A stretch of 64,000 nt of DNA from Chitinophaga pinensis (GCF_007896845.1 NZ_VOHS01000019.1:57157-121156), one strand, 5' to 3'; positions 53,382-63,218 are shown, counted from the first letter of the stretch. Made by a program: numbers and translations. The notes: generated by a model from the sequence alone, not told the origin.

Positions 53382-55049
53382 ATGAGTGAAGAAAGGACCC
53401 TCAATTTTCTGGAACAGATCATAGAAGAGGACATTGCCAACGGCGTCAATGACGGCAGGGTGCTTACACGCTTCCCGCCGGAACCAAATGGCTATCTGCA
53501 CATTGGTCACGCTAAATCCATCTGCCTCAACTTCGGCATCGCCCAGAAGTACAACGGTAAAACCAACCTCCGCTTTGACGATACCAATCCCGTTACGGAG
53601 GATACTGAATATGTGGATTCCATTAAGGCCGACATACAATGGCTGGGCTTCCAATGGGCGCAGGAACTGTATGCTTCAGATTATTTCGAACAGATATACA
53701 ATTTCGCAGTAAAACTGATCAATAAAGGACTGGCTTACGTAGATGACTCTACCGCTGAAGAGATCGCGGCTTCCAAAGGTACGCCAACCGAACCCGGTAA
53801 AGGCACTACCTACCGTAACCGCAGTGTAGAGGAGAACCTTGACCTCTTTGCCCGTATGCGTGCAGGAGAATTCAAGGACGGTGAAAAGGTATTACGTGCT
53901 AAAGGAGACCTCGCTTCTCCAAACATGCACATGCGTGACCCTATCATCTACCGTATCAAGCATGCACATCACCACCGTACCGGTGACAGCTGGTGTATCT
54001 ATCCGATGTATGACTTTGCGCACGGGCAGAGCGACAGCATCGAGACGATCACCCACTCTATCTGTACGCTGGAATTTATTCCGCACCGCCCCTTGTACAA
54101 CTGGTTCATTGAGCAGCTGGAAATATTCCCGTCCCGTCAGTATGAGTTTGCCCGTCTGAACCTTACCTATACGGTAATGAGCAAACGTAAGCTCCTGCAA
54201 CTGGTGAACGAGAAACACGTCAGTGGTTGGGATGACCCACGTATGCCGACTATCAGTGGTCTGCGCCGTCGTGGTTATACGCCTGCCAGCATCCGCGCTT
54301 TCTGTGAACGCATTGGTATCCAGAAACGTGATAACATGATTGATGTGAGTCTGCTGGAGTTCTGTATCCGTGAGGAACTGAACAAAACGGCGAACCGCGT
54401 ATTCGCAGTACTGGATCCGGTTAAACTGGTGATCACCAACTATCCTGAAGGTCAGGTAGAAGAGATGACAGCTGAAAATAATCCGGAAGATCCAAACTCC
54501 GGTACACGTATCCTGCCTTTCAGCAATACGTTGTATATCGAGCGTGAAGACTTCATGGAAGAGCCTCCGAAGAAATTCTTCCGTCTGGGACCGGGTCTGG
54601 CTGTAAGATTGAAAAATGCCTACATCATTAAAGGCGAAAGCTTTGAAAAAGATGCTGAAGGCAACATCACGACTATCTACGCCACCTACCTGCCGGAAAG
54701 CAAGAGTGGTGGTGATACCAGTGGTCTGACCGTAAAAGGAACTATTCACTGGGTAAGCGCGGCGCATGCAGCTACTGCGGAAGTAAGACTGTATGACCGT
54801 CTGTTTAAAGTGGAAGATCCGGGTAATGAAGAAGGTGATTTCAAATCTTATATCAACCCTGACTCTTTGCAGGTGATTTCGAAGGCTTATATCGAGCCCA
54901 GTCTGTTGAATGCTAAACCGGGCGAACGCTTCCAGTTCCTGCGCAAAGGCTATTTTGCTGCGGATGCTGACAGTACGCCTGATAAAGTGGTGTTCAACCG
55001 CACTGTGACATTGAAAGATGCGTGGGCGAAAGAGGCAAAGAAAGGATAA
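53382..55049 (+). CDS. glnS: Glutaminyl-tRNA synthetase
   Basis: Class I synthetase charging tRNA-Gln directly. 555 aa from the ATG at 53382 (MSEERTLNFLEQIIEEDI). HIGH motif in NGYLHIGHAKSICLNFG, LRFDDTNP, and MSKRK in TYTVMSKRKLLQLV; anticodon-binding beta-barrels at the C-terminus. TACCTTTG at 53351-53358 is a likely -7 box. Convergent with gltX, separated by a strong terminator. Its presence implies direct Gln-tRNA formation. Confidence 0.96.
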   Translation: MSEERTLNFLEQIIEEDIANGVNDGRVLTRFPPEPNGYLHIGHAKSICLNFGIAQKYNGKTNLRFDDTNPVTEDTEYVDSIKADIQWLGFQWAQELYASDYFEQIYNFAVKLINKGLAYVDDSTAEEIAASKGTPTEPGKGTTYRNRSVEENLDLFARMRAGEFKDGEKVLRAKGDLASPNMHMRDPIIYRIKHAHHHRTGDSWCIYPMYDFAHGQSDSIETITHSICTLEFIPHRPLYNWFIEQLEIFPSRQYEFARLNLTYTVMSKRKLLQLVNEKHVSGWDDPRMPTISGLRRRGYTPASIRAFCERIGIQKRDNMIDVSLLEFCIREELNKTANRVFAVLDPVKLVITNYPEGQVEEMTAENNPEDPNSGTRILPFSNTLYIEREDFMEEPPKKFFRLGPGLAVRLKNAYIIKGESFEKDAEGNITTIYATYLPESKSGGDTSGLTVKGTIHWVSAAHAATAEVRLYDRLFKVEDPGNEEGDFKSYINPDSLQVISKAYIEPSLLNAKPGERFQFLRKGYFAADADSTPDKVVFNRTVTLKDAWAKEAKKG

Positions 55050-55064
55050 TCCGGTTTTATCAGA

Positions 55065-55106
55065 TAAAAGAAAAAGGAGAGGTATGTACCTCTCCTTTTT
55101 CTTTTA
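55065..55106. terminator. Bidirectional terminator between glnS and gltX
   Basis: Nearly perfect stem of about 20 bp (taaaagaaaaaggagaggta and complement) with a minimal loop; A- and T-rich ends serve both strands. Confidence 0.92.
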
Positions 55107-55127
55107 TGAATGCTATCAAAAGTAATT

Positions 55128-56660
55128 TTAAGCATTGATCGCATCCAGTCCTCTCATGATCCTTGCGATCGTTTCATGCTTACCGAGGGTTTCTGCGATA
55201 TTGAATACCGGCGGACCGAACTTGCCACCACACAGCATGATACGGAATGGCAGCTGTAATTCTCCCGGTTTGATATTCATAGAACCAGCCAGTGTTTTAA
55301 AACTTTCTTCCAGTGAGGTAGCTGAGAAATCAGCCAATCCATCAACGATAGAAGCCCAGTCACGGAAGAACTGTGTCTTGTCTGCGTTCCATTTAGGTTT
55401 CACGGCAGCAACGTCGAATGTTTCAGGTGTCTGGAAGAAGAAGAAGGCGTGATCCCAGATATCATTGACGAAATCGCAACGTTCTTTTACGAGACCAGCG
55501 ATGGTCGCTACATATTCGGGAGAGGCGTTGACATTCTTTTCTTTCAGTACCGGCATGAACAGGTCTGCCAGACGGTTATTGTCAGCATGCAGGAGGTATT
55601 GATGGTTGAACCATTTTGCCTTTTCGAAATCGAATTTAGCACCTGCTTTGTGTACACGCTCCAGTGAGAAGCGGGCGATCAGTTCATCCATTGAAAATAT
55701 CTCCTGACCAGTACCGTCGTTCCATCCCAGCATAGCCAGCATATTCACGAATGCTTCCGGCAGGAAACCTTTTTCACGGAAGCCGGTTGTCATTTCACCG
55801 GTCTTAGGATCAGCCCAGTTCATCGCATATACCGGGAAGCCGAGGCGGTCGCCATCACGTTTACTCAGTTTACCGTTACCATCAGGCTTCAGGATCAGCG
55901 GCAGGTGTGCCCAATTGGGCATCTGTGCTTCCCAGCCAAGGTATTTCCACAGCAACAGGTGTACAGGTGCAGAAGGCAACCATTCTTCACCACGGAAAGC
56001 GTGCGTGATCTTCATGAGATAATCGTCTACTACCACAGCGAGGTGATAAGTAGGCATACCATCTGCTTTCAGCAGTACTTTATCATCAACAGTGCTGGTA
56101 TTGAATTGTACATGACCGCGGATCATGTCGGTAAAACCAACTTCTTCTCCCTGCGGCATTTTAATACGGATTACATGCGGCGTTCCTTTTTCGAGGAGTG
56201 CAGCTGTTTCTTCTGCTGACAGGCTGATAGAATTGCGCATCTGTTGACGGGCTGCAGCGTTATACTGCGGAGAAGGATTCTGTTCCGTCTTCAGTCTGGT
56301 ACGCATTTCTTCCAGTTCTTCAGGAGTATCAAACGCATAGTAAGCGTGACCAGCTGCTACCAGCTGTTCTGCATACTGGCGATATTGTGCTTTACGTTCA
56401 CTCTGGCGGTAAGGCGCATAAGGGCCACCTACGTGCGGACCTTCATCTGCATTCAGACCACACCAGCGCAGACATTCTATGATATATTCTTCCGCGCCCG
56501 GCACATAGCGGGTCTGGTCGGTATCTTCTATACGAAGCACAAATTCACCATTGTGCTGCTTTGCAAATAAATAGTTGAACAAAACCGTGCGTACACCTCC
56601 GAGGTGCAGGCCACCTGTTGGACTGGGCGCAAAGCGGACCCTTACTTTCTGATGTTGCAT
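55128..56660 (-). CDS. gltX: Glutamyl-tRNA synthetase
   Basis: Class I synthetase. 510 aa. RVRFAPSPTGGLHLGGVRTVLFNYLFA carries HLGG in place of HIGH, common in Bacteroidota; FVLRIEDTDQTR follows, and the KLSKR motif is in GNGKLSKRDGD. C-terminal helical anticodon-binding domain complete. Discriminating, with GlnS present. Divergent from the polysaccharide deacetylase. Confidence 0.96.
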   Translation of the reverse strand: MQHQKVRVRFAPSPTGGLHLGGVRTVLFNYLFAKQHNGEFVLRIEDTDQTRYVPGAEEYIIECLRWCGLNADEGPHVGGPYAPYRQSERKAQYRQYAEQLVAAGHAYYAFDTPEELEEMRTRLKTEQNPSPQYNAAARQQMRNSISLSAEETAALLEKGTPHVIRIKMPQGEEVGFTDMIRGHVQFNTSTVDDKVLLKADGMPTYHLAVVVDDYLMKITHAFRGEEWLPSAPVHLLLWKYLGWEAQMPNWAHLPLILKPDGNGKLSKRDGDRLGFPVYAMNWADPKTGEMTTGFREKGFLPEAFVNMLAMLGWNDGTGQEIFSMDELIARFSLERVHKAGAKFDFEKAKWFNHQYLLHADNNRLADLFMPVLKEKNVNASPEYVATIAGLVKERCDFVNDIWDHAFFFFQTPETFDVAAVKPKWNADKTQFFRDWASIVDGLADFSATSLEESFKTLAGSMNIKPGELQLPFRIMLCGGKFGPPVFNIAETLGKHETIARIMRGLDAINA

Positions 56661-56713
56661 GCCGCAAAGGTAAAGAAAGATTTAGCTACCTTTATTTTTC
56701 AATCGCGACATCC

Positions 56714-57340
56714 ATGTTTTATCTTACGAAAACACCCGGGCTGCTGAAAGCACTGTATAAAAACTGCACCTGGAACTTTTCCCCGGCCAGGCCATCTGTA
56801 TACCTCACGTTTGACGACGGCCCACATCCTGTGGCGACTCCTTTTGTGCTGGAACAACTCCGTAAATACGAGGCAAAAGCGACCTTCTTCTGTATAGGGA
56901 AAAACGTTATTGAGCATCCGGATATCTACCAGCAGATACTGAAGGAAGGGCATCATATCGGCAATCATACCCATAACCATCTGAACGGCTGGAAAACCGG
57001 TACTGATAAATACATGGAGAACATTCTTGAGGCCCGTAAATACATCAATTCACCGTTATTCCGCCCGCCTTATGGCAGAATTACGCCTTTTCAGGTAAAG
57101 CATCTGAAAAAGCTGATTCCCAATGCACAGGTGATCATGTGGGATGTGTTAAGCGCTGATTTTGATACGGAAAGGAGTGGAGAAGCGTGTGTGCAGAATG
57201 TCGTGTTTAAGGCGAAACCGGGGTCTATTATTGTATTTCACGACAGTACAAAGGCCTGGGACCGATTGGAGTATGCCTTACCGAGGGTACTGGAATACTT
57301 CCGCAAAGAGAAGTTGAATATGGAAGCTATTCCTTATTAA
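56714..57340 (+). CDS. Polysaccharide deacetylase (NodB-type)
   Basis: 208 aa. NodB-homology domain with motif 1 VYLTFDDGPHP (catalytic Asp and metal Asp), motif 2 HTHNHLN, motif 3 FRPPYGRITP, motif 4 VIMWDVLSADFD and motif 5 IIVFHDS. Deacetylates N-acetyl groups of cell-wall or surface polysaccharides. The ATG at 56714 is used; the upstream in-frame start would overlap gltX. No clear signal peptide, only a short hydrophobic N-terminus (MFYLTKTPGLLKALY), so location is uncertain. Confidence 0.9.
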   Translation: MFYLTKTPGLLKALYKNCTWNFSPARPSVYLTFDDGPHPVATPFVLEQLRKYEAKATFFCIGKNVIEHPDIYQQILKEGHHIGNHTHNHLNGWKTGTDKYMENILEARKYINSPLFRPPYGRITPFQVKHLKKLIPNAQVIMWDVLSADFDTERSGEACVQNVVFKAKPGSIIVFHDSTKAWDRLEYALPRVLEYFRKEKLNMEAIPY

Positions 57341-57345
57341 AATAC

Positions 57346-57375
57346 AAAAGCCCGGGTTCATCGCCCGGGCTTTTT
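57346..57375. terminator. Bidirectional terminator after deacetylase
   Basis: Stem AAAAGCCCGGG / CCCGGGCTTTT with a 7-nt loop, between convergent genes. Confidence 0.9.
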
Positions 57376-57393
57376 CATGAATTATTATTGCTA

Positions 57394-58278
57394 TTATTTA
57401 GGCAATTTAATGCTTTTCACTTTATCACCCAGATCGATAGAGGCAGAATCATCACACACACCATTACCGTAGTTTACATTCGCAGTGATACTACCTACAG
57501 TCACCAGTGCTTTACCTTTGCTGAACCATGGGCATTCGATCTTTCTTTCCAGTGCATCGGCTTCACCAACGGTGATAGCGGCAGTTGTACCATTTGCATA
57601 GATCAGGGAATCAGTACCGAAGATGCTGAACACATCATCAGTCACATCAGCCAGGGTCGCTAAACCGTCAGTCTGTTTGATAGTAGTATTGCTCTTGTAG
57701 TTTACTGTCACAGTATCCAGTCTCAGTACGCCATCATTGATAACAGAGCTGTATTTATACTCACTGTTAGAGCTCAGGTTGGTGATCACTTTTGTACCCT
57801 GTACAGCGATACCGTTTACTGTATAGCTCAGTGGTTTAATTGTGATAGTAGCGTTTGGATAGAAGAAGAAGTTAGAATAAGTTACCTGAATATTTCCTGC
57901 ACGCACGCGGCCGGTTGCATCAGCACACTGAGCGCCGAATTTGATCAGCATTACTTTAGGCCACTGACCAGCGCTTACGTCGTCGATTTCGGCGATTGCG
58001 CAGCTACCCAGTTTGGCAGTCAGGTCAATATTTGCCTTACGGCCAGCCTGGTTCATACCAGCTTTAGCACCTACTTCCAGCGCAATACCGAAGAGGTCAT
58101 CATATATTCCGCTAACGATCGCCTGATCGGCAGCAGCATTAATTGTGAGATTATCAGCCTGGTTCGCATTCGGACTAGCTGATTCAGTTGATTTTGAGCA
58201 GGCAAAAAAGCAGGTTACCACCAATACCAGGATGATCACTCCTGCGAAGATACGGTTAAAGCAAAAATAGCTTTTCAT
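57394..58278 (-). CDS. Lipoprotein, unknown function
   Basis: 294 aa. Lipobox FFAC (Cys27) followed by SKSTESASPNANQAD. The mature part is rich in Ser, Thr and Asn with alternating beta pattern; two Cys (near CAIAEIDD and QCADATG) and a later pair (ECPW, VCDD) could form disulfides. No named domain recognised. Divergent from tatD. Probably periplasmic or surface-exposed. Confidence 0.75.
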   Translation of the reverse strand: MKSYFCFNRIFAGVIILVLVVTCFFACSKSTESASPNANQADNLTINAAADQAIVSGIYDDLFGIALEVGAKAGMNQAGRKANIDLTAKLGSCAIAEIDDVSAGQWPKVMLIKFGAQCADATGRVRAGNIQVTYSNFFFYPNATITIKPLSYTVNGIAVQGTKVITNLSSNSEYKYSSVINDGVLRLDTVTVNYKSNTTIKQTDGLATLADVTDDVFSIFGTDSLIYANGTTAAITVGEADALERKIECPWFSKGKALVTVGSITANVNYGNGVCDDSASIDLGDKVKSIKLPK

Positions 58279-58401
58279 AGAATAAGTATAGTTTTAAATG
58301 AGGTCTTTCGGCTGTACTTTTGTACAGCACTTACTGAAATATAAATATTATACAAATGTAATATTTTTAGTAATTGAATAAAAAAATATAATATTTTATA
58401 G

Positions 58402-59172
58402 ATGAATTGGATAGATACACACGCCCATTTATATGGGGAGGATTTTTCGGAAGACAGGACAGCGGTGGTAGAGCGTGCGCTGGCTGCGGGCGTGTCCCAC
58501 TTATACCTGCCGAACATTGATAGTAGTTCCATTGACGGTATGCTGGCGCTGGAAACGGAGTTTCCCGGTAAGTGTTTTGCCATGATGGGAGTACACCCCT
58601 GTTATGTGAATGAAAACGTGGATCAGGAGCTGGGAGCTGTAACAGACTGGTTAGCAAAGCGTCCGTTCAAAGCCATCGGAGAGATCGGACTGGACTTCTA
58701 CTGGGATAAGACACATGTTGAACAGCAATATAAGGCCTTCCGTACACAGCTGGAGCTGGCACGCGAGTATAGTCTGCCGGTAGCCATTCACAGCCGGGAG
58801 AGCACCCGGGAATGTATTGATGAGGTAAAAGCTTTACAGGATGGTCGCCTTTCCGGTGTGTTCCATTGTTTCTCCGGTACTCTGGAAGAGGCGAAAGAGA
58901 TCATTGATCTTGGTTTCTATCTGGGTATAGGAGGGGTAGTGACATTCAAGAAATCGGGTCTGGATAAGATACTGGAAGATATAGACCTCGCAAATGTAGT
59001 ACTGGAGACGGATGCGCCTTACCTCGCCCCGGTACCCTACCGTGGTAAAAGGAATGAGAGTGCATACATTCCACTGATCGGTGAAAAGATTGCAGATGTA
59101 AAAAATCTAAAAATAGCCGATGTAGCTGCTATTACGACAAACAACGCGCTCAAATTATTCAAAATGCTTTAA
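58402..59172 (+). CDS. tatD: TatD-family metal-dependent hydrolase
   Basis: 256 aa TIM-barrel nuclease-type hydrolase. Metal ligands: WIDTHAHLY (HxH), GEIGLDFYWDK, AIHSRESTRE, HCFSGTLEEA and LETDAPYLAPVPYRGKRNES. TatD proteins are DNases involved in repair or DNA turnover. Starts with ATG immediately after an AT-rich promoter region. ansA follows 45 nt later. Confidence 0.93.
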   Translation: MNWIDTHAHLYGEDFSEDRTAVVERALAAGVSHLYLPNIDSSSIDGMLALETEFPGKCFAMMGVHPCYVNENVDQELGAVTDWLAKRPFKAIGEIGLDFYWDKTHVEQQYKAFRTQLELAREYSLPVAIHSRESTRECIDEVKALQDGRLSGVFHCFSGTLEEAKEIIDLGFYLGIGGVVTFKKSGLDKILEDIDLANVVLETDAPYLAPVPYRGKRNESAYIPLIGEKIADVKNLKIADVAAITTNNALKLFKML

Positions 59173-59217
59173 CCTTTTAGGCGGTACATTTGCAGGCAAT
59201 TTGGAACAGCAGCATCA

Positions 59218-60261
59218 ATGAGTAAAATCCTGATTATTTATACAGGGGGCACCGTTGGGATGATCTACGACGAGAAAACCAAAGCCTTGCGTCCTATCGG
59301 TTTTAACGAGATACGTAACAATCTTCCGGAACTATACCGTATGGGGATTGATTTCTACGTGTACGCTTTCAATCCGCCAATAGATTCTTCCGACATGCAG
59401 CCCGAAATATGGGTGGAACTGGCGTCTATTATCGAAGACCGCTATGACCGGTATGACGGATTTGTCATCCTTCACGGTTCTGATACCATGTCATTTACCG
59501 CTTCAGCACTCAGCTTCATGCTGGAAAATCTCTCTAAACCTGTCATCTTAACCGGTTCGCAGTTGCCCATCGGCAAGATCCGTACAGATGCCAAAGAGAA
59601 CATTATCACCGCTATGGAGATCGCCGCTACCCGTCATAACGGACAGGTGGTTGTGCCGGAAGTATGTATCTATTTCGACTTTGCGCTCTTCCGTGGTAAC
59701 AGGTCCAAGAAATATAACGCGGAGAAATTCGAGGCGTTCTATTCCATGAACTATCCACCGCTGGCTGAAGCAGGCATCGACATCAAATACAAAACACAGT
59801 TTGTATTACCGTCTCCTGATAAGCCGCTCAAAGTACATAAACACCTCGATGATAATGTCACTGTCCTGAAAATGTTCCCGGGCATCACCCGTAAAGCAGT
59901 AGAGGCTATTCTAAACGTTAGTGGCCTTCGCGGAGTGATTATGGAGACTTTCGGTAGTGGTAATACCAATACACAGCCATGGTTTATAGAGTGCCTGAAA
60001 AAGGCAATAGACAAAGGTGTCATCATCGTGGATATCACGCAATGTGATGGTGGATCGGTAGAACTGGGTAAATATGAAACCAGTCAGCCGTTGCAGCAGA
60101 TAGGCGTAATCAGTGGTCATGATATGACGTTTGAAGCGGCGATCACGAAACTGATGTTTGTACTGGGACAGGACCTCGATCCGGCTTCTACCAAAGCGAT
60201 GATTGAGACCTCATTAAGAGGGGAGTTGACGGCTAATACCAACGACTGGGAAGCGATTTAA
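59218..60261 (+). CDS. ansA: L-asparaginase, type I (cytosolic)
   Basis: 347 aa, hydrolyses asparagine to aspartate. First catalytic Thr in IYTGGTVGM, second in LHGSDTMSFTASAL, with LTGSQLPIGKIRTDAKENI. No signal peptide, hence a cytosolic type I enzyme. TACATTTG at 59185-59192 is a likely -7 box, so it may have its own promoter despite closeness to tatD. Confidence 0.94.
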   Translation: MSKILIIYTGGTVGMIYDEKTKALRPIGFNEIRNNLPELYRMGIDFYVYAFNPPIDSSDMQPEIWVELASIIEDRYDRYDGFVILHGSDTMSFTASALSFMLENLSKPVILTGSQLPIGKIRTDAKENIITAMEIAATRHNGQVVVPEVCIYFDFALFRGNRSKKYNAEKFEAFYSMNYPPLAEAGIDIKYKTQFVLPSPDKPLKVHKHLDDNVTVLKMFPGITRKAVEAILNVSGLRGVIMETFGSGNTNTQPWFIECLKKAIDKGVIIVDITQCDGGSVELGKYETSQPLQQIGVISGHDMTFEAAITKLMFVLGQDLDPASTKAMIETSLRGELTANTNDWEAI

Positions 60262-60268
60262 ATTTTAT

Positions 60269-60299
60269 TTTGGTAATCTGAGGGAAATGGCTATCTTTG
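60269..60299 (+). promoter_or_regulatory. Promoter of tRNA-Ser
   Basis: TTTG (60269-60272), 19 nt, TATCTTTG (60292-60299), about 30 nt upstream of the tRNA. Confidence 0.75.
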
Positions 60300-60329
60300 C
60301 CACCCTGAAAATAAAAATTCAACCTACCC

Positions 60330-60416
60330 GGAGAAGTGCAGGAGTGGTTGAACTGGCACGCCTGGAAAGTGTGTAAACTCGAAAGGGTTTCAAGGGTTCG
60401 AATCCCTTCTTCTCCG
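60330..60416 (+). tRNA. tRNA-Ser(GGA)
   Basis: 87 nt with a long variable arm. Acceptor GGAGAAG/CTTCTCC, anticodon stem CACGC/GTGTG with loop CTGGAAA (anticodon GGA), T arm AAGGG-TTCGAAT-CCCTT, discriminator G; CCA not encoded. Chromosomal tRNA-Ser genes are frequent integration sites, and the DNA downstream looks accessory. Confidence 0.96.
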
Positions 60417-60423
60417 CAAGCTG

Positions 60424-60458
60424 AAAGCCTTCAAGTCGAAAGACTTGAAGGCTTTTTT
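60424..60458 (+). terminator. Terminator of tRNA-Ser
   Basis: 14-bp stem AAAGCCTTCAAGTC / GACTTGAAGGCTTT with a GAAA loop and T-run. Confidence 0.92.
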
Positions 60459-60460
60459 GA

Positions 60461-60503
60461 TTTTAACTAATCAAATCCTTGTCAAGGATTTGATTAGTTA
60501 AAA
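60461..60503 (-). terminator. Terminator of hipBA
   Basis: Perfect 20-bp AT-rich stem (ttttaactaatcaaatcctt and complement) with a 3-nt loop just after the hipA stop. Confidence 0.8.
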
Positions 60504-60505
60504 AT

Positions 60506-61753
60506 TCAAATTGATTCAGTCATAAATGCTGGTGACATTTGTTGGATTTGACTTCGGGATATTCCAATTTCTTTTGCTTCCTGCTCCCAATTACTAACAG
60601 CATTCGTCACCTCTGCTAAAATATTCTTCATTTCCGTTTGCCCTAGCTGAAAATAATCTCCTACTTGAAAAGCAAGTTTATAGTTCAATGCATTATCATA
60701 TAAATCTACATTCAATGCAAGTCCGTTTTTATCTATTGATGGGTTTAAGTCGTAAGCGGGAGACAGCCGCCAGCCAGCTTGTGTTAAAATAAATCCATGA
60801 TTACGCAGATGGTCATCTGTATTAGACACACTCATATTAAAAACAATTCTTCGCCAAAGCTGATGAAGATCATCTACCGGAGCGGCCCCCTGATGTTGGA
60901 TAAACTCCGCAATTTCAAGGTAGCTGGGAGTTTTATCACGAAGTAGCTCTTCTGTATATCCCAACATTGTCATTGCCGAAGTAAAATGAATCCGATCAAG
61001 ACCTTCCCTATCAAATCGTTTAGTGAAGAATGTCTGGAATGCGCCATAAATGTGCTCTACTTTGCAATCAGACATTTTTATACCGGATTTTACAGCTAAA
61101 CGATACGTAAGATATTCCCAGGCTGCCTTATCAGTTGTATCATTCTTTGCCGGGAATTTGGCAATCCAGAGTTGTCCTTTTTCATCAAGTATGTTGGCTT
61201 TGGGTCTCGCACCGCCTAATGAGGAACCTGGAGCAATTAATAGTTCAAGCCATTCATTACCTATTTCTTCGTCAGCCTCAAATTTTTCTGCACTTTGCTG
61301 TAGCTCACGAATATGCGCCCACGGTGGAATAGGCTTTTCATTATCATCGTTCAAAAAAGGACCATCAGGATGAAGTTTGAAACGCAATGCTCCCATCCTT
61401 GTGAAGTCACTAACCTGAAGAAGATAATCCAAATCAGTTAAACGCGGAGGACGCTCATTTTTTTCTCTTGCGAGTATTGCCGCTTTTCGCTGCATTAATC
61501 TTCTTCCCCATGTGTCAGGCATAGAGTCTATAAACACACCGAAGTTCTCCTTTTCTGTGGGATATTGTGTGCCTACATACCATCCTATGTCAGGGTCTAA
61601 TAGTAACTGTTCAGAAGACTCTAGCCAATCCCTATTGTATTCAAAACTGAATAATTGGCCAGTCTTGCCTAAATTTGCGGAAAGTATACCGATTGGCTTG
61701 GTATGAGCCATGCCCTTCCAATGAGCATATACCCAAATATCAGTTTTGGCCAT
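60506..61753 (-). CDS. hipA: HipA-family serine/threonine kinase toxin
   Basis: 415 aa, full length. HipA toxins phosphorylate a synthetase (GltX in E. coli) and cause growth arrest. N-terminal HipA subdomain with GVFIDSMPDTWGRRLM; phosphate/ATP loop region SSLGGARPKA (177-186); catalytic Asp in SNTDDHLRNHGF (310-321) and metal Asp in SPAYDL (331-336). All kinase residues appear intact. hipB precedes it by 5 nt. The gltX in this window could be a target by analogy only. Confidence 0.92.
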   Translation of the reverse strand: MAKTDIWVYAHWKGMAHTKPIGILSANLGKTGQLFSFEYNRDWLESSEQLLLDPDIGWYVGTQYPTEKENFGVFIDSMPDTWGRRLMQRKAAILAREKNERPPRLTDLDYLLQVSDFTRMGALRFKLHPDGPFLNDDNEKPIPPWAHIRELQQSAEKFEADEEIGNEWLELLIAPGSSLGGARPKANILDEKGQLWIAKFPAKNDTTDKAAWEYLTYRLAVKSGIKMSDCKVEHIYGAFQTFFTKRFDREGLDRIHFTSAMTMLGYTEELLRDKTPSYLEIAEFIQHQGAAPVDDLHQLWRRIVFNMSVSNTDDHLRNHGFILTQAGWRLSPAYDLNPSIDKNGLALNVDLYDNALNYKLAFQVGDYFQLGQTEMKNILAEVTNAVSNWEQEAKEIGISRSQIQQMSPAFMTESI

Positions 61754-61758
61754 TAGGG

Positions 61759-62055
61759 TTAATCTTTATTTTGTAATCTCAAATCCTGTAATTTTCTTCC
61801 AACAGGATCTTCTTCAAGCAATTTTGATACTTCGCTCTGAAGGCCCAGTACTCTCAATACATTAATAAAAGCGCCAATAGAAACAGATGGGCTACCTTGT
61901 TCTATTGCTCTTAATGTTCCTCTATCAATTGCAGCACGTTCTGCCACTTGGATAGCAGTTAATTTGCGACGTTTTCTTGCAAGGAACATTCTATTACCTA
62001 ACTCTTCTAATAGAATTTGTTGCTTTGGAAAAAGAATATGCTTTTTGGACTTCAT
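61759..62055 (-). CDS. hipB: HipB-type antitoxin, HTH DNA-binding
   Basis: 98 aa. Cro/C1-type helix-turn-helix: GNRMFLARKRRKLTAIQVAERAAIDRGT followed by LRAIEQGSPSVSIGAFINVLRVLGL. The C-terminal tail (about 25 residues) would contact the toxin and be degradable. The ATG at 62055 (MKSKKHILFPK) is preferred to an upstream start with a hydrophobic extension that overlaps the promoter. Expected to neutralise HipA and repress its own operon. Confidence 0.88.
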   Translation of the reverse strand: MKSKKHILFPKQQILLEELGNRMFLARKRRKLTAIQVAERAAIDRGTLRAIEQGSPSVSIGAFINVLRVLGLQSEVSKLLEEDPVGRKLQDLRLQNKD

Positions 62056-62073
62056 TTTGATGCATATTTTCAG

Positions 62074-62107
62074 CAAAAATACAATTATTGATGATAATAT
62101 TCCCAAA
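62074..62107 (-). promoter_or_regulatory. hipBA promoter
   Basis: Minus strand TTTG (62107-62104), 22-nt spacer, TATTTTTG (62081-62074), 19 nt before hipB. Surrounding AATATTAT words (about 62092-62118) are candidate HipB operators. Confidence 0.55.
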
Positions 62108-62127
62108 ATTATAATATTACTCTTGTA

Positions 62128-62322
62128 TTAAATTGGTTGACAATCACGTATTATAGGCGAATATTTTCCCCAATATTTCATCGTTTGGTGAAAATATTCA
62201 TCACATAAATAGTTTAATTCAATACAAGAACCGTATATAACGGCTTTCGCCATCGTCCATATCAAATGCTCACTAATGACCGATACTTCTACAGGGTTAC
62301 TGAGTAAATCCGGCAGGCTCAA
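62128..62322 (-). CDS. Small hypothetical ORF
   Basis: 64 codons (MSLPDLLSNPVEVSVISEHL...). Composition is protein-like but no family is recognised and there is no clear promoter. It may be a remnant of a longer gene in the decayed island. Confidence 0.25.
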   Translation of the reverse strand: MSLPDLLSNPVEVSVISEHLIWTMAKAVIYGSCIELNYLCDEYFHQTMKYWGKYSPIIRDCQPI

Positions 62323-62459
62323 ATTTGTAAACTTATTTTAATAAAGCGTCACTCAATACTAAAAAGTAATAATACAATAGCGTATTACACAATTGTCAAT
62401 AATTAGTTTTGAAATGAATGTCTTTGGTGAAAACTTGACTTCAGATAAATCTACCACCA

Positions 62460-63178
62460 TCAAGAATCACTTTTTGCCGGCCTTCTTTCTTCTAATATCT
62501 CAGCATAAAAGTCAAGCGCTTCTTTCACCGTCTCAAAAATCGTCCTCCTATTGGCGTATCATTATACGAAACATAAAACTTACCAATTGTATCCGGCACC
62601 TCCTCGCTATACATCGTCGGTATAATATGAATGCCCCATTCCCATGTTTCGTTCATGTCTTTGTCAAGACTGAATCTTAACCAGTAGTGACTGGTATACG
62701 GATAATAATTTGCGAAAGCCGGGTGTTTTTGGGCTTCATGCAATAGCTCAACATATCTTCCTTCCCATTCGGGCAATTTCCAAAACAGGGTATCATTGAA
62801 GCACCTATTCTTCACTTTTGTCCACGCGCTGTTAATGTCCTCATTGGGATTGCTGTACTCAAAATCTGTATACAGGTCAAGTTCAGAAAACTCTTTTTGA
62901 TAGCTGTAATATCGATTTGTTTGTCTACCCAAAGATCTATTACAGTTGCTATACGATCAAGGTCTGTAAATAGACCTCTCGCAAAACAGTGCTCATAATT
63001 TTGCTTGTCTGTCTTTTCAACGAGTACAATGGAAAAACTTGTTTCTGCCGGCCCAAAATCCACACTGAAACTTTTGCCCGGGTTCTTGTAAAAAGCATAT
63101 TGATCCGGGAAGGTACCATCAATGGTGGATGCCAGCTGAACAGAAGAGTTCAGGCTATGCAGCCTTTTTGTATTTCAT
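62460..63178 (-). pseudogene. Decayed gene of unknown function (three frameshifts)
   Basis: A protein of about 235 residues is spread over shifted frames: MKYK then KRLHSLNSSVQLASTIDG, FPDQYAFYKNPGKSFSVDFG, a central part with FTDLDRIATVIDLWVDKQ, then YYSYQKEFSELDLYTDFEYS and TSHYWLRFSLDKDMNETW, and finally a frame reading ETVKEALDFYAEILEERRP to the stop at 62460. Shifts lie near 63168, 62930 and 62535. The style resembles small immunity-like or DUF proteins of Bacteroidota, but no family is named. Confidence 0.6.
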
Positions 63179-63218
63179 TTGATAGATGCACGGTGTGTTG
63201 TTTAAAAAGGCAGGAGGA